Both the position numbers and the translations under genes were made by a program. Of a DNA stretch of 64,000 nucleotides, positions 51,207 through 59,910 are shown one piece after another. How positions within the stretch are numbered: position 1 is the first letter of the stretch; the number at the start of each line of letters is the position of its first letter. The stretch is from Roseicella aerolata. Its GTDB lineage: Bacteria; Pseudomonadota; Alphaproteobacteria; Acetobacterales; Acetobacteraceae. The stretch lies in contig NZ_JAJAQI010000011.1 in the NCBI RefSeq assembly GCF_020523605.1, forward strand, positions 79,275-143,274, in the 5' to 3' direction. Below the pieces are notes generated by a model. It ran no database searches. It was not told the DNA's origin and worked only from the letters and a program-made list of their open reading frames with translations.

Positions 51207-52171
51207 GCGCGACGACACTCCCCGCCCCCGCCATGCCGACAGCGCGCCTGCACCTCTCCTACTGGCTCGGCGCCGGCGCGCTGGCCGTGGCGCTGATTCT
51301 CCTGCTGCGGCTGATCGGCAACGAGTATGGCTGGTATGCCGGCTATTTCGTGTTGCAATACGTGGTGCTGGCCGCCGCCTGGAACATCCTGGGCGGCTAT
51401 GCGGGGTATGTGAATTTCGGCGCGGCCGGCTTCATGGCGACCGGCTCCTACACCACCATCGTGCTCTACGAGGCGCTGGGCCTGGGCGTGATCCCGGGCA
51501 TCCTCGGCGCCGCCGTGGTCGCGGGGCTTCTGGGCCTCGGCACCGGCTATCTCACGCTGCGGCTGCGCGGGGTCTATTTCTCCATCGCCACGCTCAGCCT
51601 CTCGGTCGTGCTCCAGACCATCGTGGTGAACTGGGACTATGTCGGCGGCTCGCGCGGCGCCTACATCATCCGGCCGATGGAGGTGCCGCCCTTCGCCAGC
51701 TATGGCGAGTACATCTTCGTCGTCATGCTGGTCCTCGCGGTCATCGCCGTCGGCATCGGGCGGACGGTGGAGTTCTCACGTCTCGGCCGGGGGCTCCAGG
51801 CGATCCGGGACAATGAGCGGGCGGCGGAGGCGGTGGGCGTGCCGACGCTCCGCCTCAAGCTCATCGCCACCACCCTGTCCGGCGCGCTGATGGGCGTGGC
51901 CGGCGCGCCGCTGCCCTTCTATGCCGGCTACCTGAACCCGGAAGGCGCCTTCAACCTGGCCTATGCGGTGAACGCCATCGCCATGCCGCTGATCGGCGGC
52001 GCGGGCACCTGGCTCGGCCCCGTCATCGGCGCGGTGCTGCTGGCGACGCTGCAGCAGGCGGCGACGGTGACCATCTCCTCCGCCCTCAACCTCTGGATCG
52101 TCGGCTGGATGCTGGTGATCTTCGTCGCGCTCTTCCCGCGCGGCATCCTCGGCTGGTTCCGCAGGCGATGA
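51203..52171 (+). CDS. livM: LIV-type ABC transporter permease LivM
   Basis: A 322-residue inner-membrane permease. The family run ILGGYAGYVNFGAAGFMATGSYT and the cytoplasmic loop RDNERAAEAVGVPTLRLKLIATTLSG are present. About ten hydrophobic segments can be seen, and the tail RGILGWFRRR is typical. It overlaps livH and livG by four bases at each end, so translation of the importer genes is tightly linked. Confidence 0.88.
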   Translation: MSATTLPAPAMPTARLHLSYWLGAGALAVALILLLRLIGNEYGWYAGYFVLQYVVLAAAWNILGGYAGYVNFGAAGFMATGSYTTIVLYEALGLGVIPGILGAAVVAGLLGLGTGYLTLRLRGVYFSIATLSLSVVLQTIVVNWDYVGGSRGAYIIRPMEVPPFASYGEYIFVVMLVLAVIAVGIGRTVEFSRLGRGLQAIRDNERAAEAVGVPTLRLKLIATTLSGALMGVAGAPLPFYAGYLNPEGAFNLAYAVNAIAMPLIGGAGTWLGPVIGAVLLATLQQAATVTISSALNLWIVGWMLVIFVALFPRGILGWFRRR

Positions 52172-52887
52172 GCGGCGGGATCCTCCTGCGCGCCGAGCGT
52201 GTCGGCAAGCGCTTCGGCGGCTTCGTGGCCTTGCAGGACATCGACCTCGAGCTGCGCGCGGGCGAGCGGCTGGGGCTGATCGGCCCCAACGGCTCCGGCA
52301 AGAGCACCTTCGTCAATTGCATCAGCGGGGACTTCGCCGCCCATGACGGGCAGGTGACGCTGGGCGGGCAGAAGCTGGACGGGCTGAAGCCGCATCGCCG
52401 CGCGCGGCTCGGTCTCGCCCGCACCTTCCAGCTTCCGCAACCCTTCACCAGCCTGACGGTGCTGGAGAATGTGCGCGTGCCGCTGCTGTTCGCCGGGGAA
52501 GCCGCGAATGCCACGCGGCGCGCAATGGAATGCCTGGAACAGGTGGAGCTCGCCGCCAAGGCGGACAAGCTGCCGCGCGAACTGACCCAGGTGGAGCAGC
52601 GCCGGCTGGAGCTCGCCCGCGCCATCGCGCTGCGCCCGCAATTGCTGATCGCCGACGAGGCGATGGCCGGCCTCTCCCATGCCGAGGTGGACCAGATCCT
52701 CGCCCTGCTGCGCCGGCTGAACGCCGCCGGCACGGCGGTGATCATGATCGAGCACATCATGCGCGCGGTGACCGAATTCTCCGAGCGGCTGATCGTCTTC
52801 GTCGCCGGACGCAAGATCGCGGATGGGGCGCCGCGGGAGGTGCTGGCGCTGCCAGAGGTGGAGGGAGCCTATCTTGGCAGGCAGTAG
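52168..52887 (+). CDS. livG: LIV-type ABC transporter ATPase LivG
   Basis: A 239-residue ATPase. Walker A is GPNGSGKST, the signature region is LTQVEQRRLELARAIA, Walker B is LLIADEAMAGL and the switch histidine is in IEHIMRAV. Note that the signature is LTQVEQ rather than LSxGxQ, a variation also seen in some members of this subfamily. It energises LivHM together with LivF. It overlaps livM by ATGA and livF by 14 bases. Confidence 0.87.
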   Translation: MSGGILLRAERVGKRFGGFVALQDIDLELRAGERLGLIGPNGSGKSTFVNCISGDFAAHDGQVTLGGQKLDGLKPHRRARLGLARTFQLPQPFTSLTVLENVRVPLLFAGEAANATRRAMECLEQVELAAKADKLPRELTQVEQRRLELARAIALRPQLLIADEAMAGLSHAEVDQILALLRRLNAAGTAVIMIEHIMRAVTEFSERLIVFVAGRKIADGAPREVLALPEVEGAYLGRQ

Positions 52888-53611
52888 CGCGCTGGAGATC
52901 CGCGGCATCGATGCCGGCTATGGCGCGGTGCGGGTGCTGGAGGATGTCTCGCTGACCGTCCCGGCGGGGGAGACGGTGGTGCTGCTCGGCACCAACGGCA
53001 ATGGCAAGTCCACGCTGATGCGCAGCATCATGGGCCAGGTGCGGCCCAGCGCGGGCACGGTGCGGGCGGTGCTGGACGGCAGGCCGGTGGACCTCGCCGG
53101 CCTCTCGCCGGAGCAGGTGGTGTCCCTGGGCATCGTCCTGGTGCCGGAGGGGCGGCGGCTCTTCCCGCGCCTGACGGTCGAGCAGAATCTTCGCCTCGGC
53201 GCCTATCGCCCGGCGGCGCGGGAGAGGCTGGCGGAGAACCTGGCCCTCTGCTTCGAGATGTTCCCGCGCCTCGCCGAACGCCGCGCCCAGCTCGTCGGCA
53301 GCATGAGCGGGGGCGAGCAGCAGATGGTGGCGCTGGCCCGCGCGGTGATGTCGGCGCCGCGCATCCTGCTGGTGGATGAGCCCTCGGTCGGCCTCGCCCC
53401 CATCCTCGTCTCCCGCACCATGGAGATGATCGCGGAAATGAAGGCGAGGCTTGGTCTGACGGTGCTGATGGCGGAGCAGAATTTCCACCAGGCCGTTCGC
53501 ATCGCCGACCGCGGCTATGTCATCGTCCATGGCAGGATGGCGTTCGAAGGCGGCTCGGCGGCCGCCCTGCAGGACAACGAGCTGGTGCGGAAGGTGTATC
53601 TCGGCCTGTAG
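52874..53611 (+). CDS. livF: LIV-type ABC transporter ATPase LivF (TTG start)
   Basis: A 245-residue ATPase. Walker A is GTNGNGKST, the signature is MSGGEQQMVALARAVM, and Walker B is ILLVDEPSVGLAP. The start is most likely TTG at 52874: GAGGGAG lies just upstream, translation then gives the normal family N-terminus (ALEIRGIDAGYG), and it overlaps the end of livG by 14 bases. The first in-frame ATG upstream would add 17 residues of antisense-like sequence. It is the last gene of the operon. Confidence 0.86.
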   Translation: MAGSSALEIRGIDAGYGAVRVLEDVSLTVPAGETVVLLGTNGNGKSTLMRSIMGQVRPSAGTVRAVLDGRPVDLAGLSPEQVVSLGIVLVPEGRRLFPRLTVEQNLRLGAYRPAARERLAENLALCFEMFPRLAERRAQLVGSMSGGEQQMVALARAVMSAPRILLVDEPSVGLAPILVSRTMEMIAEMKARLGLTVLMAEQNFHQAVRIADRGYVIVHGRMAFEGGSAAALQDNELVRKVYLGL

Positions 53612-53627
53612 CCTCATGGGTTCCAGG

Positions 53628-53651
53628 GGGCTGGACGCATGCGTCCAGCCC
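53628..53651. terminator. Perfect 24-bp palindrome between convergent operons
   Basis: GGGCTGGACGCA is followed directly by its exact reverse complement. It lies 17 bp after livF and 43 bp before the stop of the convergent VOC gene, so it could end transcription from both sides. With no loop bases it would form a hairpin with the central four unpaired. Confidence 0.5.
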
Positions 53652-53693
53652 GCCTCTGCCGGAGGGGGTGCGGGGGAGGCAGGGCCCCCCGGC

Positions 53694-54578
53694 CTATTCC
53701 GGCGGCATCGCCCAGGCCAGCGCCTCGTGCCCCGGCGCGTAGAGGGTGTTCGTCGTCGCCGGGTTGCGGTTCACCAGCTTGCGCATGAAGAGCGGATGGG
53801 TGGTGGAGCGGCACTCGTGCTCCACCTCGAACAGCAGCGAGCCGGTCGCGGGGTCGACGATCCTGATGAAGCGGTACTGGTGCTGGCTGTCTTCCTGGCT
53901 GATCAGCCCGCGCTCCGCCAGCCTCGCATGCACGCCGCCGAAATCGACGAAGGCGAGCTGGATGTGGTGGCCGTCATAGGCGGGCTGGGGCGCGTCGGTT
54001 TCCCGGAAGGTCAGGACCTGCCCTGGTGCGACCAGCACCTTCGCCACGCCGTCCTCGATGGCGGCCGGCGCCGCCACGATCTCCCGGTAGAAGCGGGTGA
54101 TGCCGTCCAGGGTGCCGGGTGCGACGTCGAATTCGACATAGGGCATGCCGAGGACGATGCGGCCGAAGCGCCCGGCATCCGGCGCATGGCAGCGGATGCG
54201 GTTGCCCCAGGGGCAGGTGACCGCGACATGGTCCTCCTGCTCCTCGAAGGCGTAGCGCGTGCCGTCCAGCCAGCGGCGGGCGCCCTGCAGGCGGTGCAGC
54301 AATTGCTCGCGGTTCGGCAGCACCAGGCCGACGGTGCCGCGCAGCACCTGCGCCGGGCCGGTCGGCAGGTGGAACTGGCTGACCCCGACATTGGCCCACA
54401 TGTTCTCGATGCCCGTCACCAAGTACGGGTCGCGCGTGAGGCCGAGGGCGGAGATGTAGAAGGCGGTGGCCTTGAGCTGGTCCGGCACGCGCAGGTTGAC
54501 GTGCTGCAGCTCCACCGAATTGCCGAGCGATTCCGTGGCGCGAGTCCAGGGGCACTCGACCTTGCTCATGCCGTCCAT
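53694..54578 (-). CDS. VOC-family protein, probable extradiol dioxygenase
   Basis: A 294-residue protein with two beta-alpha-beta3 modules, as in catechol 2,3-dioxygenase-type enzymes. The first opens with VELQHVNLRV (H26); the second holds YDGHHIQLAFVDF (H204/H205) and LLFEVEHE (E251/E253). These are candidate metal ligands, but I cannot fix the exact set by eye. Extradiol enzymes open catechols next to the hydroxyls. AAGGA lies eight bases before the ATG at 54578. It converges on the aromatic-import operon, which carries an intradiol enzyme. A glyoxalase-like role is the main alternative. Confidence 0.75.
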   Translation of the reverse strand: MDGMSKVECPWTRATESLGNSVELQHVNLRVPDQLKATAFYISALGLTRDPYLVTGIENMWANVGVSQFHLPTGPAQVLRGTVGLVLPNREQLLHRLQGARRWLDGTRYAFEEQEDHVAVTCPWGNRIRCHAPDAGRFGRIVLGMPYVEFDVAPGTLDGITRFYREIVAAPAAIEDGVAKVLVAPGQVLTFRETDAPQPAYDGHHIQLAFVDFGGVHARLAERGLISQEDSQHQYRFIRIVDPATGSLLFEVEHECRSTTHPLFMRKLVNRNPATTNTLYAPGHEALAWAMPPE

Positions 54579-54733
54579 TCTCGGTTCCTTTGTCCTTGGT
54601 GGCGGAGGGGTGCGCCGCCCCTCCGCCGGCGAGTTTTGCCGTCAGGCTCGCATGGCGGGCGGCGGGGCGTAAAGGGCCGGGCGGCCCGAGGAACATGGCC
54701 CCCGGGCCGGGTCGCATCATGTCGACCCGCACA

Positions 54734-54858
54734 AATGCTGACGCATTTCTGCGGCCTCAGTCGCCGGCGCCGCTCTGCGGCTTGGCTACGCGCCACCTGG
54801 CGCGGCGCCCATTCGGGCGCTCAGCCGCCGATGGCGGCTGCAGGCCCAGGACTTATGC
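54734..54858 (+). repeat. Multi-hairpin intergenic repeat, copy 2
   Basis: This is a 125-bp copy of the element at 1792-1911, in the opposite orientation. Stems in order: AATGC-TGAC-GCATT (54734-54747), GCGGC/GCCGC, CGCGCCA-CC-TGGCGCG (54789-54804), GCGCCC-ATTC-GGGCGC (54805-54820) and CAGCCGCC-GAT-GGCGGCTG (54822-54840). Where bases differ from copy 1, both sides of a stem have changed together. It ends nine bases from a Bug-gene stop. The rest of 54579-54867 has no gene. Confidence 0.78.
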
Positions 54859-54867
54859 GGGCGGGTA

Positions 54868-55854
54868 TCAGTCGGCGTACTGGCCGGCGGCCTGGATGAT
54901 CGGCTTCCACTTGGCGATGTCGGCCATCCAGAACTGGCGATGCGCCTCGGGCGTCGCCCTCTCCTGCGCCACCGGGGTGGTGCCGAGCTCGGCGAAGCGG
55001 GAGACCAGCCGCGGGTCGCGCAGCGCCACCTGCAGGGCCTGGGAGAGGCGCTGCGTCACCGCCGCCGGGGTGCCCTTCGGCGCGTAGAGGCCGTGCCAGA
55101 CCGAGACCTGGAAGTCCGGCAGGCCGCCCTCGGTCGAGGTCGGGACATCCGGCAGCGCGGCCAGCCGCTCCGGCGTCGTCACCGTGAAGACCTTCACCTC
55201 GCCGGCCTTGATCTGCTCGGTGGTGTTGGTGGTCTGGTCGCACAGCAGGTCCACGCGGCCGGAGAGCAGTTCCTGCATCGCCGGGGCGGTGCCGCGGAAG
55301 GGCACCGTGGTCATGGCGGTGTCCACCGACTTCATCAGCAGCAGGCCGCAGAGATGGCTGGCCGCGCCGATGCCGGCATTGGCGTAGTTGAGCTTGTCCT
55401 TCTCCCGCCGGATGACCGCGACGGCTTCCTGCAGGGTGTTGGCCGGGAAGTCCTTGCGGGCCACCAGGGTCATCGGCACCTCGGTGACCAGGCCGACGGT
55501 CTCGAAGCCGTTCACCGGATCATAGGCCAGGCGGCGATAGAGGGTCGGCGCGGTCGCCATGCCGATGTGATGGAGCAGCAGGGTGTAGCCGTCCGGGCGG
55601 GCATTGGCGACGCGCTGGGCGCCGATGGTGCCGCCGGCACCGCCGGCATTCTCCACCACCACGGTCTGGCCGAGTTCTCGGCCCATCGCCTCCGCCACCA
55701 GGCGGGCGACCGTGTCGGTCGGGCCGCCCGCGGCGAAGGGCACGATCATGGTGATGGTGCGGCCGGGGAATTGCTGCGCGGCGGCCGGCCCGGCGGCCAG
55801 GGGGGCGGACAGGGCGGCGAGCGCGAGGAGCGCGCGCCGGGCGAAACGTGGCAT
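54868..55854 (-). CDS. Bug/TctC-family binding protein
   Basis: A 328-residue exported binding protein. The signal peptide begins MPRFARRALL and is cleaved near AAGPAAAQQ. Motifs: VPFAAGGPTDTVAR, VVENAGGAGGTIG, YANAGIGAASHLCG, TVPFRGTAPAMQELL, DVPTSTEGGLPDFQVSVWHG and PKGTPAAVTQ. AGGAGG precedes the ATG at 55854. The upstream 214 bp has an AT-rich patch (about 55965-56005) suited to a promoter. It is in tandem with another Bug gene but far enough away to be a separate unit. Confidence 0.9.
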   Translation of the reverse strand: MPRFARRALLALAALSAPLAAGPAAAQQFPGRTITMIVPFAAGGPTDTVARLVAEAMGRELGQTVVVENAGGAGGTIGAQRVANARPDGYTLLLHHIGMATAPTLYRRLAYDPVNGFETVGLVTEVPMTLVARKDFPANTLQEAVAVIRREKDKLNYANAGIGAASHLCGLLLMKSVDTAMTTVPFRGTAPAMQELLSGRVDLLCDQTTNTTEQIKAGEVKVFTVTTPERLAALPDVPTSTEGGLPDFQVSVWHGLYAPKGTPAAVTQRLSQALQVALRDPRLVSRFAELGTTPVAQERATPEAHRQFWMADIAKWKPIIQAAGQYAD

Positions 55855-56068
55855 GAAGTCCTCCTGCAAGCGTGGGTGGGCGCGACGCTGCGGCGCGGCA
55901 GGTCGTCCCGGCGTGATGGGCTGTCAGGCCTCCAACGCAGTGGTCAGCGATCCCCCGCAAAGTATCAACCAGTTTTGTGGAAGATGCGGGCCGAAATTTC
56001 TTGACCGACCGCTCCGGAAGCTCCGGGACAGGACCATCCTCCTGCCACCCCACCCAACGCCGCGCCCC

Positions 56069-57055
56069 TTACTCCGGCTGCACCCCCGCAGCGCGCAGCA
56101 GGGCCACGCCGCTGCGCATCTCCTCCTGCAGCCAGGCCATGATCTGGGCCGGGGTCCCGATCTCCGGCACCGGCTGCACGCCAAGCTCGGCCAGCCGCGC
56201 CGCCGCCCGCTGCTGCGCCCCGGCAAAGGCGGCCTGCAGGGCGGCGATCGCCGCCGGCGGGGTGCGCGCGGGGGCCAGCGCCACCAGCCAGGCCTCCGCC
56301 CGGAAATCCGGCTGGCCTGCCTCGGCCGCGGTCGGCACATCCGGCAGGCTCGCCACCCGCTGCGGCCCGGCGATGGCCAGCGCCCGCACGCTGCCGCCGC
56401 GGATCTGGCCGAGGGCGGAGGGGATCGGATCCACGGTGAAGATCGCCTCGCCGGTGATCACCGCCTGCATGGCCGGCCCGCCGCCGCGGTAGTGCACCGG
56501 CTGGATGTCCGCGCGGGTCGCGGCGCGGAAGACCTCGCCGGCCACATGCACCGCGCTGCCGATGCCGGCGCTGGCGAAGTGGTGCCGGCCCGGCTCCGCC
56601 CGCAGCTTCGCCACCAGCCCGGCCAGGTCCCGCACCTCCAGCCGCGGGTTCACCACCAGCACCTGCGGGATGCGGCCGAGATGGAAGACGCCGGCGAAAT
56701 CGCCGATCGGGTCATAGGGCAGCCGCGCCACCAGCGCCGGCGCGATGGCATGGGCGTTGCTGTGGATGAGGATGGTGTGGCCGTCCGGCGTGGATTTCGC
56801 CACGGCATCCACGCCCACCAGCCCGCCCGCGCCGCCCGGCCGGTTCTCCACCACCACCGGCTGGCCGAGCAGCGCCGAGGCATGCTCCGCCAGCACCCGC
56901 GCCACCACATCGGTCGTGCCGCCCGGGGAGAAGGGGACGATGGCGCGGACCGGCCGGTCCGGCGCCCAGCGCGGGGCGTCCGAGGGGGCGTTCTGCGCCC
57001 GGGCCGCCACCGGCAGGGCGGCGGCGAGGGCGAGGAGGCTGCGGCGATGCGGCAT
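56069..57055 (-). CDS. Bug/TctC-family binding protein
   Basis: A 328-residue exported binding protein related to the one at 28940-29920: both share GIGS.VHVA, PVHYRGGGP and the ending RAAGVQPE. The signal peptide (MPHRRSLLALAAALPVAARA) has an RR pair. Other motifs are VPFSPGGTTDVVAR, VVENRPGGAGGLVG and DVPTAAEAGQPDF. The start at 57055 is set by the signal peptide; GGGAG is somewhat distant (12 nt). It is divergent from a NIPSNAP gene 133 bp away, a hint that both serve the same catabolic pathway. Confidence 0.9.
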   Translation of the reverse strand: MPHRRSLLALAAALPVAARAQNAPSDAPRWAPDRPVRAIVPFSPGGTTDVVARVLAEHASALLGQPVVVENRPGGAGGLVGVDAVAKSTPDGHTILIHSNAHAIAPALVARLPYDPIGDFAGVFHLGRIPQVLVVNPRLEVRDLAGLVAKLRAEPGRHHFASAGIGSAVHVAGEVFRAATRADIQPVHYRGGGPAMQAVITGEAIFTVDPIPSALGQIRGGSVRALAIAGPQRVASLPDVPTAAEAGQPDFRAEAWLVALAPARTPPAAIAALQAAFAGAQQRAAARLAELGVQPVPEIGTPAQIMAWLQEEMRSGVALLRAAGVQPE

Positions 57056-57188
57056 GGTGACGTTTGGCTCCCGGAATTGGGCCCTTAGATGGAGGTGCCG
57101 GTGCCGGCCGTCCAGCCGCCCGCGCCCGGTTGCGCGCATCGCGGCGGCACCGCACCATCCCGCCCCTGTCGCCTTCCGGGAGACCTCC

Positions 57189-57800
57189 ATGCAGCGCTTC
57201 GAGCTCGCCTTCCTCTCCACCACCATCGGCGCCGCGCCCAAGGCCGCGCCGGCGATCGAGGCCTGGGCGAAGGAGGGCAAGGGCAGGCTCCTTGCCGTCT
57301 GGTCCTCCGAGGTGGGCCTGCTCAACCAGATCCTGGTGCTGCGCGGCTTCGCCGATGATGCGGAGATGGCGGCCGAGCGCACCCGGGCGCTGCGGAGCAG
57401 CAGCCCCTTCGGCTGCGCCGAGTGGCTGACCGGCCTGTCCATGGACGGCTATGCCCCCTTCCCCTTCATCCCGCCGGTGCCGGAGGGCGGCGAGCTCGGC
57501 CCGGTCTATGAGGTGCGGAGCTACATCCTGAAGACCGGCGGCCTGGTGCCCACCATGGCGGCCTGGCAGGAGCAATTGCCGGCGCGGCTCAAGCTCTCGT
57601 CGTTGGTCGTCGCCATGCATGCCGTGGATGGCCCGCCGCGCTTCACCCATATCTGGGCCTACAAGTCGATGAACGACCGGCTGGCAATCCGCGCCGACGC
57701 CATCGCGCGCGGCATCTGGCCGCCGAAGGGCGGGCCGGACTGCCTGGCCGAGATGCGCAACACGATCTGCCTGCCCACCGCCGTCTCCCCGCTGAAATAG
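57189..57800 (+). CDS. NIPSNAP-family protein
   Basis: A 203-residue protein of two ferredoxin-like (dimeric alpha-beta barrel) repeats. The second repeat has the NIPSNAP pattern YEVRSYILKTGGLVPTMAAWQEQLPARLKLS followed by FTHIWAYKSMNDRLAIRADAI. Bacterial members are often encoded with catabolic genes and solute-binding proteins; their biochemical role is unclear. GGGAGA precedes the ATG. It is followed after five bases by a TIM-barrel gene, so the two form an operon. Confidence 0.82.
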   Translation: MQRFELAFLSTTIGAAPKAAPAIEAWAKEGKGRLLAVWSSEVGLLNQILVLRGFADDAEMAAERTRALRSSSPFGCAEWLTGLSMDGYAPFPFIPPVPEGGELGPVYEVRSYILKTGGLVPTMAAWQEQLPARLKLSSLVVAMHAVDGPPRFTHIWAYKSMNDRLAIRADAIARGIWPPKGGPDCLAEMRNTICLPTAVSPLK

Positions 57801-57805
57801 GGGCC

Positions 57806-58621
57806 ATGGAGCCCGTCCTCTCCCTCGCGCATCTCACCGTGCTGGACCTGCCGCCGCCCGCGGTGGTCCGGGTGGCGGCCGCGGCGGGCTGCCGCGCGGC
57901 GGGGCTCCGGCTGCTGCCCGTGGCGCCGGGCGCGGCGGGCTATCCGCTGCACGAGGAGCCGGCGCTGCTGCGGGAGACTCTGGCCGCGATGGCGGAGACG
58001 GGTGTCGCGGTCACCGACCTCGAGATCGTCACGCTGCGGCCGGAGACGCGCATCGACGGGTTCCTGCCTTTCCTTGAGGCCGGCGCGCGGCTCGGGGCGC
58101 GGCATGTGCTGGTGGCGGGCTACGACCCGGAGGAGGCGCGGCTGACGGCGACATTCGCTGCCTTCTGCGAGGCGGCCGCCCCCTTCGGGCTGACCGGCGA
58201 CCTGGAATTCATGCCCTGGACGGATGTGCCGGACCTCGTGGCGGCAATCCGGGTGGTGCGCAGGGCGGCGCAGCCGAATGGCGGCATCCTGGTGGATGCG
58301 CTGCATCTCGACCGTTCGCGGAGCCGGGTCGAGGACCTCGCCACCGTGCCGCGCGATTGGCTGCACTACTGGCAGCTCTGCGACGCCCCGGCGGAGCGGC
58401 CGGCGACGACCGAGGGGCTGCTGCATACGGCGCGGGCGGACCGGCTGTTTCCCGGCGAGGGCGGGCTGGACCTGGCAGCGCTGGTGCGCGCCATGCCGCC
58501 GGACATCCCGGTGAGCCTGGAGATCCCGACGCTGGAGCTGGCGAAGACGGTGGGGCCGGAGGAGCGGGTCAGGCGCGCGATGGCGGCGGCCAGGCGCGTG
58601 ATCGCGGCGGCACGCCGGTGA
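57806..58621 (+). CDS. Sugar phosphate isomerase/epimerase-like TIM-barrel protein
   Basis: A 271-residue TIM barrel of the xylose-isomerase-like/AP endonuclease 2 superfamily. Metal-site residues are likely in VTDLEIVTLRP, GLTGDLEFMPWTDV, GILVDALHLDRS and PVSLEIPTLE. Relatives include keto-sugar epimerases, IolE/IolI and hydroxypyruvate isomerases. It is co-transcribed with the NIPSNAP gene. Substrate cannot be fixed; a cyclic or keto acid from the same catabolic route is a reasonable guess. A perfect hairpin follows the stop. Confidence 0.8.
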   Translation: MEPVLSLAHLTVLDLPPPAVVRVAAAAGCRAAGLRLLPVAPGAAGYPLHEEPALLRETLAAMAETGVAVTDLEIVTLRPETRIDGFLPFLEAGARLGARHVLVAGYDPEEARLTATFAAFCEAAAPFGLTGDLEFMPWTDVPDLVAAIRVVRRAAQPNGGILVDALHLDRSRSRVEDLATVPRDWLHYWQLCDAPAERPATTEGLLHTARADRLFPGEGGLDLAALVRAMPPDIPVSLEIPTLELAKTVGPEERVRRAMAAARRVIAAARR

Positions 58622-58622
58622 C

Positions 58623-58643
58623 CGGCGGGGGCCATCCCCGCCG
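58623..58643 (+). terminator. Hairpin terminator candidate
   Basis: CGGCGGGG pairs perfectly with CCCCGCCG around GCCAT, one base after the stop codon. Confidence 0.5.
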
Positions 58644-58803
58644 TCCTCTCACCAAGCTGCATGCCGGTCTGGTGAGGATGGACCGGCGCATGCAGGGCCG
58701 CACCTGAAGAATTCAGGGGCAGCCCAGGGGCAGCCGTGTCGGACGGGAAGCGGCTGCAGAGACATGGTGCCCGGGTATCAATTCCACCCGTGCATGGGGC
58801 AGC

Positions 58804-59169
58804 TTACCGCTCGGAACGACCCATCAACTCCCTGACAGCCAGGACGAGTCTGGACGGACCGAAGGGCTTCGGCAGAAAGCGCTCGTTCTCCTCGAAGGTC
58901 CTGTCGCCGACATAGCCGGGGTTGCCGGTCATGATCACCACGCCCGTCGACGGCCAGCGACGATGCACCTCCTCGGCAAGGCAGAGACCGTCCATGCCGG
59001 ACCCGAGATTCACGTCGGTCACGACCACACCTGGTGCCTTCGCCGTTCCGGCGATTTCCAGCGCATCCTCTGCGGAGACGGCCTCGACCACCTGCAGGCC
59101 GTCTTCCATCAGATTCTCCGACACGATCTCCCGAACCAGAGGTTCGTCATCGACGATCAGCACATCCAT
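58804..59169 (-). CDS. Single-domain response regulator (receiver only)
   Basis: A 121-residue CheY-like receiver. The acidic pocket is D7-D8 in LIVDDEP, the phospho-acceptor is D52 in VVVTDVNLG, T81 lies in IMTGNP and the invariant lysine is K101 in FLPKPF. No output domain is attached, so it must act through a partner protein or as a phosphate sink. No histidine kinase gene is adjacent. CAGGAG lies nine bases before the ATG. Confidence 0.9.
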   Translation of the reverse strand: MDVLIVDDEPLVREIVSENLMEDGLQVVEAVSAEDALEIAGTAKAPGVVVTDVNLGSGMDGLCLAEEVHRRWPSTGVVIMTGNPGYVGDRTFEENERFLPKPFGPSRLVLAVRELMGRSER

Positions 59170-59910
59170 TCCCGGCTGCTCCTGCCCCTTGTGTCACCCG
59201 CCGCCTCGTCAAGGCGTGGAAACACTACGAATCATGGACACGCGGGTTTGTGGCGCTGGCGGACGGAGCTTCGCCTTTCCGTCCGCCGCATGATCGGGTG
59301 GGGAGCTTAGAAACGGGTGCAGGCAAGCCCTGGAGGGGCTTGAAGACATTCATGCACTACCACCATCCCGGCATGCTCTGGCTGGGGCATTCTGCGGCAG
59401 CGAAGTCGCCGCCGCGGACCATTATTCCTGGAAAGGTTACTGTTGTCCGCTCAGCCAGGTGTGGCGCCACACGTTCCGCTGGGACCGGGGCCTCAGCTGC
59501 TCCTGGTCCAGGAAGGACGGCCGCTCGTCAGGGGAAGACCGGGCGGCCGTCTTGCCGTGAAGCAGATGGCCAAGATCCTCGCATGGCTCATCCCAGCGGC
59601 ATGAAGGGTCCATTCATGCCGGACGCCCGGACGGGCGCCTTGCCAGTGTGGCGCCGCCAGGCTTTGCCGAGCAAACCGCCCGGCGATGGAGAGGGGCGAT
59701 TGATGGGGCAGCATCAACCACCGCTGGCGTCAATCCGGACCTTGCGGCAGCAAACGCGAAGGCCCGAGAGGGACCATATGCCCCGATAGCTTTCGTGGCC
59801 GAGGCTGCTGCCGGACGGGGCGGCAACCGGCCCCTGGGCGGTGCTGCGGACAGGCCGTCATCCCTTGGCCGCCTGGGCGTCCGGCCCACGATCCTGTAGA
59901 GCCCACCGTC
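59170..59910. other. Large gene-poor region, 741 bp
   Basis: This is one of the longest non-coding stretches in the window. Its base composition is patchier than that of its neighbours, with AT-rich words around 59218-59240, 59340-59370 and 59420-59450. Frames on both strands are broken or low-complexity, and none has a convincing start with a family match. It could be decayed coding sequence such as an old insertion element, but I see no terminal repeats or transposase motifs. Confidence 0.4.

Noticed and set aside
52168..52887. LivG as a defective ATPase because its signature reads LTQVEQ
   Set aside because: Walker A, Walker B and the switch His are intact and such signature variation occurs in this subfamily, so loss of function is not supported.
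59648..59899. An 83-codon frame before the LysE gene
   Set aside because: No ribosome site, no domain, and alanine/glycine-rich composition typical of chance frames here.
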